Shown in pieces: positions 46,267-54,983 of a stretch of DNA of 60,264 nucleotides. Positions within the stretch are counted from its first letter, which is position 1; the number at the start of each line of letters is the position of its first letter. The notes below the pieces were generated by a model that searched no databases, was not told the origin of the DNA, and worked only from the letters and a program-made list of their open reading frames with translations. The stretch spans positions 1-60,264 of the forward strand of contig DASTPP010000035.1 of the NCBI GenBank assembly GCA_035762175.1, written 5' to 3'. The DNA is from DASTPP01 sp035762175. Lineage in GTDB: Bacteria > Myxococcota_A > Polyangia > Polyangiales > Polyangiaceae. Made by a program: the position numbers and the translations under genes.

Positions 46267-46470
46267 CCGGCGGGCTACGCTTCGTATCGGCATAGGTACA
46301 AATCCGATGATTTTATGCAATTGCCGCGCCGCCGGCCGTTCGGCCGGCCGCTCTGTACCAATAGCGTTCGCGTCGCGTGTGGCACGCCTCGCCCCGCAGG
46401 GTCGACGCCGGCCAAAGCGCCTCATTGTCGCAAGATGACCCCCCGGCGATCCGGGGCCCCCCGCCTCGCC
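46267..46470. repeat. dispersed ~200-bp repeat, copy A
   Basis: About 200 bases that are clearly related to 57268-57462. Shared blocks in order: CCGGCGGGCTACG, TCGGCAT, GGTACAA, TGCAATTG, CGCGCCGCCGG, ACCAATAGCG, CACGCCTCGCCCCGCA, GGTCGAC, CTCATTGTCGCAA, CCCCCGGCGAT. Substitutions and short indels separate the copies. No protein is recognisable in either copy. A MITE-like element or a shared regulatory/RNA segment are both possible. Confidence 0.75.
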
Positions 46471-46503
46471 CCGCCGGACGAGAACGGGCGGCGTTGCGAG
46501 GCT

Positions 46504-46716
46504 TTATACGTCCACCGCCTCGCGCAGCCTCCCCCCGTCAACGCGAGGCTCGAGGACTTGCCAACCCGAAAAGGCCGACATCATCAAGTCGCCGATGACG
46601 AGCGCGGCGCGCCACGGCTCTCGCGACGAATCGGCACGGCCGAGCAGCTCGAGTAGCTCCTTGCCGCCGGCGACTGTTTCGACCACGAACCCTTCGCGGC
46701 GCAAGCGCAAGCCCAA
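46504..46716 (-). pseudogene. response regulator receiver remnant
   Basis: A 70-codon fragment: LRREGFVVETVAGGKELLEL, then ALVIGDLMMSAFSGWQVLE. This is the middle of a CheY-like domain. The phospho-acceptor Asp (GDLMM) is kept, but the usual Pro of MMPG is Ser, the N-terminal acidic pair is missing and the sequence ends before the conserved Ser/Thr and Lys. It cannot fold as a full receiver. Confidence 0.6.
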
Positions 46717-46932
46717 CCGCTCTCGTCGATTCGACGATTCTGCGCCCGGCTCCTTTCAACGAAGGGGAATGGCTCTTGCACAAATGCGGACACTTGCAGG
46801 GAGTGCTTACGTTCGGGATTTCGGAATAATCGAGAAGCCCGGCGGGGGCGCCCCGTCGCGGCACCGTCGTGCAAACGCCGAGCCCGGCGCCCGCGCAAGC
46901 ACCGAACCCCCCGGCGTAAGGGCGTCGCCGTG

Positions 46933-47367
46933 ATGGGCTTCAAGCACCTGCTCGTGCCGACCGACTTCAGCGAGGCGGCGAGCCGCGCGCTCGACATGGC
47001 GGTGACGCTTGGCACGAAGTTCGGGTCGGACCTCACGCTGCTGCACGTGTGCACGCTGCCCGCCGCGTCCTACGGCGAGAAGCTCTTCTGGCCGGTCGAC
47101 GAGCTACGGCGGGCCGCGCGAGAGACGCTCGACGTCGTCCTGGTCGACGCCCGGCGGCGCTACCCGCGGACCGACAGCGTGCTGGCCGAGGGCGACGCGT
47201 GGCGGCAGATCCTCGTGACCGCCGAGGCGCACACCATCGACCTCATCGTCATGGGTACGCACGGCCGGCACTGGCTGTCGCGCACCCTGCTGGGCAGCTC
47301 GGCCGAGCGCGTCGCGCGCGCTTCGGTCGTGCCCGTGCTAACGGTGTCGACGGGCGAGTGGCGCTGA
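46933..47367 (+). CDS. universal stress protein (UspA family)
   Basis: 144 aa. Typical single USP domain: HLLVPTDFSEAASRALDMAV at the start, LTLLHVCTLP, then the ATP-binding signature IVMGTHGRHWLSRTLLGSSA and VPVLTVST at the end. The G-2X-G-9X-G(S/T) pattern (GTHGRHWLSRTLLGSS) indicates the ATP-binding subfamily. ATG 46933 is preferred over GTG 46930. It is the first of several stress-type genes on the plus strand here (HdeD and SPFH proteins follow). Confidence 0.95.
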   Translation: MGFKHLLVPTDFSEAASRALDMAVTLGTKFGSDLTLLHVCTLPAASYGEKLFWPVDELRRAARETLDVVLVDARRRYPRTDSVLAEGDAWRQILVTAEAHTIDLIVMGTHGRHWLSRTLLGSSAERVARASVVPVLTVSTGEWR

Positions 47368-47897
47368 GCCAGCGTCGAATCGGGTTACGCCTCGCGCGGC
47401 CGGTCGCCCGGAAGGCGCCCATGATCATTCTCGACCGCACCCCGCCCCCGCTCGCGCTCCGGGCTTTGCGGGTTGGTCCCCGCCCGCCCCAGTGTGCCAT
47501 ATTGGCGTTACGGCTCCGCCGGCGGTAGCGCGTCACCCTCGTCGAGCTGCCGGTGACGCGCCCACGCCGGCCCCGCCCGCGCGGGCCGCGCCCACGTCGC
47601 GGCGGCGACGACGCGGCACGAAGGCGCGGCCCGCGTGCGTCCGCGCACCGCGCGCCGGGCCGAATCCAGCGCTCGGGCAGGGTGAAGGGGTGTATCGGTC
47701 CAATCCTTTCTTTCGATGTCGCCGGCGTCCGACGTTGGCTCGAATGTTGCCCATAAAGACAGAGAAGAAGACCGTCGGGGGGGGCCACTCCATGGCCACG
47801 TCGACGGCCTTCCCTTCGAACGTCGAGCTCGACCCACGGGCCGGCCCCTTGCCGGCGCGCGAAGCGCGGGCTGTCCCCTAGCCCAGCGAGAAATCCC
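47368..47897. other. 530-bp gap between stress genes
   Basis: No convincing gene. Frames are open but of Arg/Pro/Ala composition. It may hold the promoter of the HdeD gene; no consensus can be named. Confidence 0.4.
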
Positions 47898-48476
47898 ATG
47901 CCCTTCTCCCTCGCCGCCAACTGGTGGTCATTCGCCCTTCGGGGCGTTCTGGCCGTGCTCTTCGGCGTCTTCACCCTGGTCAAGCCCGAGCTCTCGCTCG
48001 CGATGTTCGTATTCCTCTTCGCGTGGTATGCCTTCGTCGAGGGCAGCTTCAACCTCCTCGGCGCCGTCCGCTCGACCCGCGCGGGCGAGCCGTGGTGGCC
48101 CCTCTTGCTCGAGGGGGCCCTCAGCGTGGGGGTCGCCTTGCTGCTCTTTGGGCGGCCCGATCTGAGCTGGCGCGCCATGCTCACCTTCCTCGCCTTCTGG
48201 GGGCTGACGACGGGCGCGCTCGAGCTCGTCGCCGCTTCCATGCTCCGCAAGCGATTCGAGGGCGAATGGCTGCTCGCCTCGGCGGGCGTCGCGTCCGTCA
48301 CGCTGGGCACCGTGCTCGCGCTCGCGCCCACCCCCAACCCCCTGAAGGTCGTGTTCTGGCTCGGCGTTTACGCCTTCGCCTTCGGCGGCGCGTTGGTCGC
48401 GCTCGGGCTGCGCCTGCGGGGGTACAACGTCGACCGAGAGCAATCGGCGCTGGGGCCGCCGCTTGCCGACCCCTGA
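47898..48476 (+). CDS. HdeD family (DUF308) membrane protein
   Basis: 192 aa with six hydrophobic helices in three pairs, the DUF308 duplication pattern: WWSFALRGVLAVLFGVFTLV, MFVFLFAWYAFVEGSFNLLG, WPLLLEGALSVGVALLLF, MLTFLAFWGLTTGALELVAA, then a third pair. The R(G/E)...AvlFG motif after the first Trp is typical. HdeD of E. coli is linked to acid resistance at high cell density; the molecular role is not settled. It lies 73 bases before an SPFH gene on the same strand, so co-transcription is likely. Confidence 0.93.
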   Translation: MPFSLAANWWSFALRGVLAVLFGVFTLVKPELSLAMFVFLFAWYAFVEGSFNLLGAVRSTRAGEPWWPLLLEGALSVGVALLLFGRPDLSWRAMLTFLAFWGLTTGALELVAASMLRKRFEGEWLLASAGVASVTLGTVLALAPTPNPLKVVFWLGVYAFAFGGALVALGLRLRGYNVDREQSALGPPLADP

Positions 48477-48549
48477 AGGGGCGCGCCTTTCTCGCCATGG
48501 GGAGCCGACGGGGCGCACGATCGCGCGACGGCAAGCAACGGGAACGACG

Positions 48550-49557
48550 ATGACGACGCAAACGCTGGTGCTCCTCTCCCTCGCCATCGCGCTCGGGGCC
48601 CCGCTGCTCGTGGCGCTGGCGAGCGCGTTCTTCACGGTCGAGCAGCGCACGACCGCCGTCGTCCAGCGGCTCGGGAGGTTCTTGCGGGAGGCCGGGCCCG
48701 GGCTCCACGTCAAGATCCCCATCGTCGATGCCGTGGTCGGGCGCATCAACCTGCGGGTCCAGCAGCTCGACGTCAAGATCGAGACCAAGACGGAGGACAA
48801 CGTCTTCGTCCAGATGGTGGTCGCCGTGCAGTACTACGTCCTGCCCGAGAAGGTCTACGACGCCTTCTACAAGCTCGACAACGCGACCCGGCAGATCACC
48901 TCGTTCGTCTTCGACGTCGTTCGCGCCCGCGTGCCGAAGATCAAGCTGGACGACGTCTTCGAGAAGAAGGACGAGATCGCCGACATCGTGAAGACCGAGC
49001 TCGCCCAGGTGATGGAAGGCTTCGGCTACGGGATCCTCAAGGCGCTCGTCACGGACATCGAGCCGGACGCCCGCGTCAAAGAGTCGATGAACGAGATCAA
49101 CGCGGCGCAGCGCCTGCGGGTGGCGGCGACCGAGCGGGGCGAGGCCGAGCGGATCATGAAGGTCAAGGCAGCCGAAGGCGACGCCCAGAGCAAGGCCCTG
49201 CAGGGTCGCGGCATCGCCGACCAGCGGCGGGCCATTGTTGCCGGCCTGCGCGAGTCGGTGGACGAGTTCCAGCGGTCGGTGCCGGGGACCACGGCCAGGG
49301 ACGTGATGAACCTCGTGCTCATGACCCAGTACTTCGACATGCTGAAGGAGATCGGGGCCTCGTCGCGGACCAACGCGATTCTCATTCCGCACTCGCCGGG
49401 CAACCTCACCAGCTTGACCGACCAGATGCGCACGGCCATGGTCGAGGCCGACCAGGTGGTCAGGCCGCCCCCCGCGGCCGCGCCGCACGTCGGGCCCCAC
49501 GCCCCGCCGGGGCCATGGCGCCAACCGCCGCCGAGTGGGCCCGGAGGCGCCCACTGA
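48550..49557 (+). CDS. SPFH/band-7 domain protein
   Basis: 335 aa. One N-terminal membrane helix (TLVLLSLAIALGAPLLVALA), then the band-7 domain: FTVEQRTTAVVQRLGRFLRE, GPGLHVKIPIVDAVVGRINL, VQMVVAVQYYVLPEKVYDAF. A coiled-coil Glu/Ala region follows (RVAATERGEAERIMKVKAAE) and a Pro/Gly-rich tail. This is the stomatin/hypersensitive-response type layout; such proteins form membrane rings and scaffold microdomains. ATG 48550 places the helix at the very N-terminus. It probably belongs to one unit with the preceding HdeD gene. Confidence 0.94.
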   Translation: MTTQTLVLLSLAIALGAPLLVALASAFFTVEQRTTAVVQRLGRFLREAGPGLHVKIPIVDAVVGRINLRVQQLDVKIETKTEDNVFVQMVVAVQYYVLPEKVYDAFYKLDNATRQITSFVFDVVRARVPKIKLDDVFEKKDEIADIVKTELAQVMEGFGYGILKALVTDIEPDARVKESMNEINAAQRLRVAATERGEAERIMKVKAAEGDAQSKALQGRGIADQRRAIVAGLRESVDEFQRSVPGTTARDVMNLVLMTQYFDMLKEIGASSRTNAILIPHSPGNLTSLTDQMRTAMVEADQVVRPPPAAAPHVGPHAPPGPWRQPPPSGPGGAH

Positions 49558-49642
49558 CGCCGGCCGCGGGCGGGGCCGCAAGTTAAGCGCATAGCAAAAG
49601 CCCACGTGCCCCCGCCAACACCTCGCCCTCGTCCCACGGAAG

Positions 49643-50673
49643 TCACGTGAACGAGCCCGCGATGCGCGCGTCCGCGTCGAGCAAGAACAGCTCGATGCGG
49701 TGCCGGTTCACGACCGGACCCGCGAAGCCGATGCCGAGGTCGAAGAAGTGTTGCAGTGCGCCGAGCCCCTCGGGCACGCGGAGCAGGCGGTGGCGCTCGC
49801 CGAAGCGGGCCCCGCGCGCGTCGCCGTACGCGCGGAGCTCGGGCGGCCGATCGAAGCCGGGGTCGTACGTGATGCCGGCCGTCCGGATGCGTTCGGCGAG
49901 CCCGGCTCCCGCGATCGCGCGCTGCAAGCGCGCGAGCTTCGTGATGGTGAGCGAGCACCTCTGCGCGTTCTCGCACCGCGTGTAAAAGAAGGTGACGATC
50001 GCGGGCCCGCCGAGGAAGAACTCGCCGAAGTGCACGCGCCGCCCGTCCTGGTCTTCGAGCTCGAAGCGGAGCGGCGGCTCGCCGGCGGCGCGCGTTCGCC
50101 CCGCCCTCCGACGCGGCGGGGGCGCGCTTCGCGCAGCAGCCCGACCCTTCGGCGACCGGCCGCCGCCGTAGCCACGCGAGCGTTTCGGCGAGCTCGCGCG
50201 CGGAGGTGGTCGGGCCGTCGGGCGTGGTCGCGTAGGCGCCGTAGCGTTCGAACGTGATCGCGTCGTCCCGCGCGCGAACGGCCTGGCTCGCACGTTCGAC
50301 GCGCGCCTCGACGCCGGCCGGGGGCGCCGCGCACCCCGGGGAGCGCGGCCGCCGCGGCGGCCACGAGGTACGCGTCGCGCCCGCTCTCGAGCTCCTCGAG
50401 CGCGTAGGCGAGCGCCGCGTCGGGGAGCCCGACGGCCTCGAACGATCGCAAGATCCATCCGCGCATGCGGACCGCTCTCGTCCGGGGGGGCTGCGCGACG
50501 CCGCGCGCGGCGGCGATCGCGTCGCCGTGGAGGTCATAGCCAAGGAGCTGGAGCGCCTTGGCTGGGGGCAAGAGCGCCTTCGCGGGGTCGTTCAACCCTT
50601 CGACGAGGCGCCGCTGGGCGTCGCCGTCCTTTTCGCGCGCCAACACGCCGAGCACACGCTGGCGCCGGTCCAC
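49643..50673 (-). pseudogene. SCO1/SenC-like protein with N-terminal extension, two frameshifts
   Basis: Three consecutive frames give one protein. First: RRLVEGLNDPAKALLPPAKA and YALEELESGRDAYLVAAAAA. After a shift near 50330-50345: GVEARVERASQAVRARDDAI and TTSARELAETLAWLRRRP. After a second shift near 50090-50115: RFELEDQDGRRVHFGEFFLG, then PAIVTFFYTRCENAQRCSLT, AGITYDPGFDRP and VNRHRIELFLLDADAR. The last part is the thioredoxin-like SCO fold, but its copper site CxxxC reads CENAQRC (five residues between the two Cys), a variant. The start is uncertain; GTG 50673 is the first in frame and the frame is coding-like somewhat further upstream. Either a pseudogene or two consensus errors in GC runs. 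Confidence 0.7.
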
Positions 50674-51039
50674 GTCGGAGTCGTCCGAGACCGCGCGGAG
50701 CGCCGCGAGGAACCGCGGGCGCAGCGGCGCGGCAACTATTGTGCCGGATTTTCGATCATGAGTGATTTCAACCGATGCGATCCGCGATCGTAGCGTTCGG
50801 GCGAGCGTCGGCGACCGCCGGGGGGCGCGGCGGTACGTTCATGGTCAAAGTCATTATCCGCTCGGGTCTCTTGCCGACGGGCGACGCGATCGATACCTCT
50901 AGCGTCGTTCGCCCGAACGGTTTTCGCCGAGCATCGTGTCGGTGAGCCCGGCCCGCGGCGTACACTCGCGGTGAGCCCCGCCGATGACGGGCGACACATG
51001 GGGCATCAGGCCCCAGTCGGTCGGGCGACGCGAGCGCGG

Positions 51040-51200
51040 GCGCGGGCGCGAGCGCGCGAACTGGTCCCGAACCCTTGCCTCCCCGCGCCCGGCGAGTCGG
51101 GCGTCGCGGATCTGCATCAGCGCTTCCGGATTTGGTGAGAGAGAACGGGGCAAGGGTAGCGAGCGGCCCGTGGTCGGCACGGTCGACGACAAGGGTCTGC
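51040..51200 (-). pseudogene. phospholipase D/cardiolipin synthase remnant
   Basis: Two overlapping frames match the region after the second HKD Lys of the intact gene at 32.9-34.2 kb. The first reads LVVDRADHGPLATLAPFSL (compare AAVDGSSLLIGSFNLDPFSL). The second reads PNPEALMQIRDARLAGRGEA then RVRDQFARSRP (compare ANLEALVEVTDARLAVRGEA then WVRDHLARSRP). The HKD His/Lys and the rest of the gene are gone. This is a diverged relic, with a frameshift between the two parts. Confidence 0.65.
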
Positions 51201-51380
51201 GCGGAAGCGCGCAAAGTCATCGGCCGCCTGAATTTAGGGGGGGCTCTATGAGCCCCGAGCACATTTTATGCATTCGGAGGTTCCGACGCGGTGCGCGGTC
51301 GGAAGGGTCACGAGCGCCGCGCCCAAAAACGGGCCCCCATGCCCGTGGGCAGTGACCCATCCGATGAGAGGCACGACACC

Positions 51381-51941
51381 ATGAGCCACTACCAATTTTT
51401 TCTCGCCGCCGGCACATTCTTCGCGGCCGCGGCCGCGGGGTGCGCGAATAACCCCGGCATGACCGTCCGAGAGTCGTACCTTCAAGAATTTGCGGCGAAG
51501 CGCGAGGCGCGAGAGAAGGCCGCAGAGGCTGAGCGCGCGCGGGCCGAAGATCAGGCCGCGCGTGAACAAAAGGCCAGGGAGGCGAGCGCCGACGGGCGCT
51601 ACGGTGGGTCCGCCACGGGCGACCGCGTCGTGGCCGAGTCGAAGATGACCGAGGAGCGCAAGAAATACCGGGCGCAGATCGACGAACGCGTGCAGAAACT
51701 CGACGCCCGCACCGCCGAGCTCCGGGCCAAACTCGGCCAAGCCGGCTCCAAAGCCACCACCGAAGCGCGCGACCGGGTCGACGCAATTCAGAGCCAGCGC
51801 GAGCTCGTCTGGCGCGAGACCAACAACCTGAGCGCCGTCAAGGACGACGGGTGGGAGTCAGCCAAGAAGAGCATGGATACGCGCGTCGACGAGCTCGAAG
51901 CGATCGTCAAGCGGGCGGCCGATAAGGTCGAAAGTAAATAG
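51381..51941 (+). CDS. small coiled-coil lipoprotein
   Basis: 186 aa from ATG 51381. The N-terminus MSHYQFFLAAGTFFAAAAAG followed by Cys is a lipoprotein signal with lipobox AAAGC. The mature part is almost wholly charged helix: EFAAKREAREKAAEAERARA and MTEERKKYRAQIDERVQKLD, so a coiled-coil is expected. No catalytic motif. Periplasmic coiled-coil lipoproteins often link membrane and peptidoglycan or serve as scaffolds, but this is only an analogy. It is AT-richer than its neighbours and has Lys-rich stretches unusual in this window. Confidence 0.8.
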   Translation: MSHYQFFLAAGTFFAAAAAGCANNPGMTVRESYLQEFAAKREAREKAAEAERARAEDQAAREQKAREASADGRYGGSATGDRVVAESKMTEERKKYRAQIDERVQKLDARTAELRAKLGQAGSKATTEARDRVDAIQSQRELVWRETNNLSAVKDDGWESAKKSMDTRVDELEAIVKRAADKVESK

Positions 51942-52099
51942 CGATCGCAGACGGCCCCGGGAACCCCCTCGGCGTCACGAGCGCACCCCCCTCGGTGCGG
52001 CGAAAGGGGCGCAAGGGGCCTCGCGGGCGGTCGGCGAGAGGCTGCTGGGGCAGGGCCCGACTTGCGACCGCCGAAGCAACGCGCTAAAATTGCCTCTTA

Positions 52100-52204
52100 T
52101 TGAGCGATCTCCTGACGAAGCATCGCGCCGAACTCATTGCGAGATGTCGTTCGAAAGTCGCTTCGCGGGTGGCTCTGAGGCCGACTGAGCTCGAGTACGG
52201 TATC
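52100..52204 (+). pseudogene. histidine kinase N-terminal remnant
   Basis: Thirty-five codons (first codon TTG) read SDLLTKHRAELIARCRSKVA then SRVALRPTELEYGI. The intact kinase at 39.4 kb reads SEFLIEHRDELVARCRARVA then KRLAPRPTGLELEHG. The match stops abruptly where sequence shared with the 3' flank of the DUF2383 copy at 45.7 kb begins. A kinase gene was therefore cut by arrival of the DUF2383 module, or both were left by recombination. Confidence 0.65.
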
Positions 52205-52348
52205 CGAGCCGCTCGGCTGCGAACCAGGAGTGGTGAGGGGCTCTCGGGCTCCGTCGCGAGCTCCTCCGCCTCCCACGGGCTTCGTTCGGGCCCCTTCGGC
52301 GGGGCCGCCGAGTTCCACGGCGGGACGGCCGAGGAAAACGTCGGAGCC

Positions 52349-52789
52349 TCAGCTCAGCGTCCAGCTCAGGTCGTGAATGACGCGCGTCGTGTGTTCCTGG
52401 GAGGGCAAGAGTAGCTCTTCAACGAGATTCTTGCCCTTCGGGTCGAGCCGCCCGAGGTTGTCGCGGTACTCGCGCAGCACGCGGTCTTCGCCCCGCGCCA
52501 GGGCGGCGACCCCGGTCCGGCCGCCCAGGGCGAGGGCGCTACGCCCGAAGAGCCTGGCGAGCGTGCCCAAGGCACCCGAGCTGGTGGCGGGCGTGCCGCC
52601 CAGGAGCGTGATGGCTTCGCGCAGGCGCTGCGCGCGCGACTCGTGCGAGCTGGAGCAGTCTTCGAGGGTGGCGCGCGCGCTGGCCCCCGTCGCCCGCTCC
52701 AACACGTCTTGATAGGTCTCGACGGCCGAGAGCTCGCTCCGCAAGAATGAATTGAGCTGGGCGATCGAAGACGTGGCGTCGTTGGCCAT
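52349..52789 (-). CDS. DUF2383 four-helix-bundle protein, copy 3
   Basis: 146 aa. IAQLNSFLRSELSAVETYQD, SSSHESRAQRLREAITLLGG, LREYRDNLGRLDPKGKNLVE and LLPSQEHTTRVIHDLSWTLS. All family positions are kept. GGGAGG stands a few bases ahead of the ATG, as in the other two copies. The 3' flank (about 52210-52350) is similar to the flank of the 45.7-kb copy (blocks TCGCGAGCTCCTCCGCCTCC and GCCTCAGCTCAGC), so a unit larger than the gene was duplicated. Function unknown; a stress or metal-handling role is suggested only by the fold and neighbours. Confidence 0.88.
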   Translation of the reverse strand: MANDATSSIAQLNSFLRSELSAVETYQDVLERATGASARATLEDCSSSHESRAQRLREAITLLGGTPATSSGALGTLARLFGRSALALGGRTGVAALARGEDRVLREYRDNLGRLDPKGKNLVEELLLPSQEHTTRVIHDLSWTLS

Positions 52790-53037
52790 GGGTGCCTCCC
52801 GCGGGCCGGCCGCCCGCCGGCGTGGCTAGGTCGCAAAAAATAGGCCAGCTGCTCCCGTGGCACGGCGCGGCCGGTTCGCCATGCGAACCGCGGCGGCCCG
52901 CGGCGGCGTCTCATCTCTCGGACCCGCCCTAACGGCATTTGTTCGTGGCAACGTGCGGTATCAGGCTGTGGCGCCCGGGCGCGCCCGGAGGGCCGCTGCG
53001 CAGGCGGGGCACGACCTATGCTTCACGGGGCCGTAGC

Positions 53038-54263
53038 ATGCCTACGGACCTCCTCCCCAAGACGCGCGCCCGGCGACCACCGGCGGTAGTGCTCGGCGAC
53101 CTGACGCTCGTACGGCCCCACGGCATGGCGGGCATCCCCGTCGTCGTCGGCACGACCGACCCGGCCGACGTCACGTTGCGCTCGCGCTACGTAAGCGGAC
53201 ACGTGGTGCTGCCCGGCTTCGGCCCTGCGGGGCTCGAGCGCTCGGCGCTCGCCCTGCTCGAGCTGGGCGCTCGGCTCGCCGACGCGTACGGGGGGCGTGT
53301 CCCGCTCGTGTACGGGACCGACCTGCATCTCGAGCTCTTGTACCGCTACCGGGGCGAGCTCGCCCGCTACTACCTCTTCTTGTTGAATGACGAACGGCTC
53401 GGGTGGGCCCTTCACGACAAGGCACAATTCGCCGCCCTCTGCGCCGCGCGCGGCGTGCTCACACCGAAGACGGTCGAGCCCGGGGCCGAGCCCGCCCGCG
53501 CCCTGAGCGGGCTGCGCGAGCCGCTCGTGGTCAAGCCGAAGTGCAAGGCGACGTGGGCCGAACTGAAGGCCGAGCTGTTCGACGGCGCGGGCAAGGCGCG
53601 CGCGTTCGCGACGCGCGGCGAGCTGCTCGCGCACCCCGGCTTCGTCAGGCACGCGCGGTCGCTGCTGGTGCAAGAGCAGGTCGTCGTCGAGACCGCCGGC
53701 CTCTGCTCGTTCCACGGCTTCGCCGACGCCGAGGGCCGGCTGCTCGCGTCGTTCTGCGGGCGCAAGGTGGGCACCTTCCCCGAGTTCGCGGGCGAGAGCT
53801 CGCTCGTCGAGCTCACGTCCGACCCCGCCGTCGACCACGCCGGTCGCGCCGCCGCCGCCGCGCTCGGGCTGAAGGGGCCCTTCAAGATCGACCTCGCCCT
53901 CGACCGCGCGAGCGGCCGCTACTACACGCTCGAGGTCAACGCCCGCTACACCTTGTGGAACTACCTCGGCGCCGTCCACGGCGTGAACCTGCCGGCGGTC
54001 GCGTACGCGTACCTAGTCGACGGCCGCGCGCCCTCGGCGGCGCCGTCGTACGCCCCGACCTTCGGCTGGCTGAGCTTCTACCGCGATGCGATGGCCTTCC
54101 GCGAGAGGCGTCCGCGGGGGGGCTAAGCGCGGCGGCCTGGGCGTCGTCACTGGCGCGGCGACGCCTCGTCTACGAAGCCTTCGCGTGGACCGACCCGGCG
54201 CCCTTCCTTCACTGGGCCGGCCGGGCCCTCGCCCACAAGGCCTGGCGGGCGGCGTTCGCGTGA
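53038..54263 (+). CDS. ATP-grasp family ligase-like protein, frameshifted near the end
   Basis: From ATG 53038. Pre-ATP-grasp region: PAVVLGDLTLVRPHGMAGIP and VPLVYGTDLHLELLYRYRGE. ATP-binding Lys region: LREPLVVKPKCKATW. Hinge: LLVQEQVVVETAGLCSFHGF. Metal-binding end: FKIDLALDRASGRYYTLEVN followed by ARYTLWNY, with Asp, Glu and Asn ligands present. It resembles the carboxylate-amine ligase-like group found beside exopolysaccharide genes. The frame stops at 54126 after a G7 run (54116-54122). With one more G it would continue through RRRLVYEAFAWTDPAPFLHW to a TGA at 54261-54263, which overlaps the GTG of the next gene in GTGA form. That overlap supports the longer version. Substrate unknown. 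Confidence 0.85.
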
Positions 54264-54953
54264 GCGTCTACGGCGTGCTGGCCGACGTCCACGCCAACCT
54301 CGCCGCGCTTCGGGCAGCGCTCGCCTTCCTCGCCGAGCGCGGCGCGTCGCGCGTGCTGTGTCTGGGCGACCTCGTCGGCTACAACGCCGAGCCGAACGCT
54401 TGCGTCGACCTCGCCCGCCGCCCCGACGTCGTCGGGGTCGCCGGCAACCACGACCTGATCGCCGCGCGCGAGCTGGGCTTCGACCGTTGCGGCGACAAGG
54501 CCGCCTTCGCCCTGCGGCGCACGCGACGCACGCTGAGCGAGGGGGCGGGGCGCTTTCTCGCCGCCCTGCCCCTCGGCCGGCTCGTCGACGGCGACATCTT
54601 TCTGATGCACGGGGGGGTCGACGACCCCTGCCGCTACGTCCGCGGCGCCGCGCTCGTCGCGGCCGAAGAAGCGCGCCTGAGGCGGCGGGCGCCGGGGGCG
54701 CGGCTCTGCCTGTTCGGCCACACCCACGAACAGGGGCTCTACGAGGTGCGCGGGGGCGTGGCGGTCGAGCGGGGCGGGGACGGCCTCGTTCCACCGCGTG
54801 CCCTACGACCACGCGGGGGCCGAGCTTCGCGCGGCGCGCGAGGGGTATCGCATGGGGCCGGTCGACCTCTGGGCCCGCGCCGCCGCCAAGCGCGCACGGC
54901 GGGCGGCGGGCGCCGCGCTCGCGCGGCTGGGGCCGCGACGCCCGGGCGCGTGA
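54260..54953 (+). CDS. calcineurin-like metallophosphoesterase, frameshifted near the end
   Basis: GTG 54260 overlaps the stop of the ATP-grasp gene. Metal motifs in order: VLADVHANLAALRA (D-x-H), VLCLGDLVGYN (GD), VGVAGNHDLIAA (GNHD), FLMHGGVDDP and LCLFGHTHEQGLY (GHTH). All are intact, so the catalytic core is complete. Near 54770-54783, in a G-rich run, the frame shifts; the shifted frame gives SFHRVPYDHAGAELRAAREG and ends at TGA 54951-54953. This is the YfcE/MJ0936-like class of small phosphodiesterases, often coupled to ATP-grasp genes in such clusters by gene order only. Substrate unknown. Confidence 0.85.
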
Positions 54954-54983
54954 AGGGCGGGGGCCGCCCCGCCGCGGCGCCGC

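Noticed and set aside
46375..46400. Sigma-54-like promoter (TGGCACG) in repeat copy A
   Set aside because: The -12 GC is not at the required distance from GG, and copy B lacks the GG element.
54260..54953. Programmed frameshifting in the metallophosphoesterase and ATP-grasp genes
   Set aside because: No slippery heptamer with a downstream pseudoknot is evident, and several neighbours show similar breaks, so error or mutation is the simpler reading.
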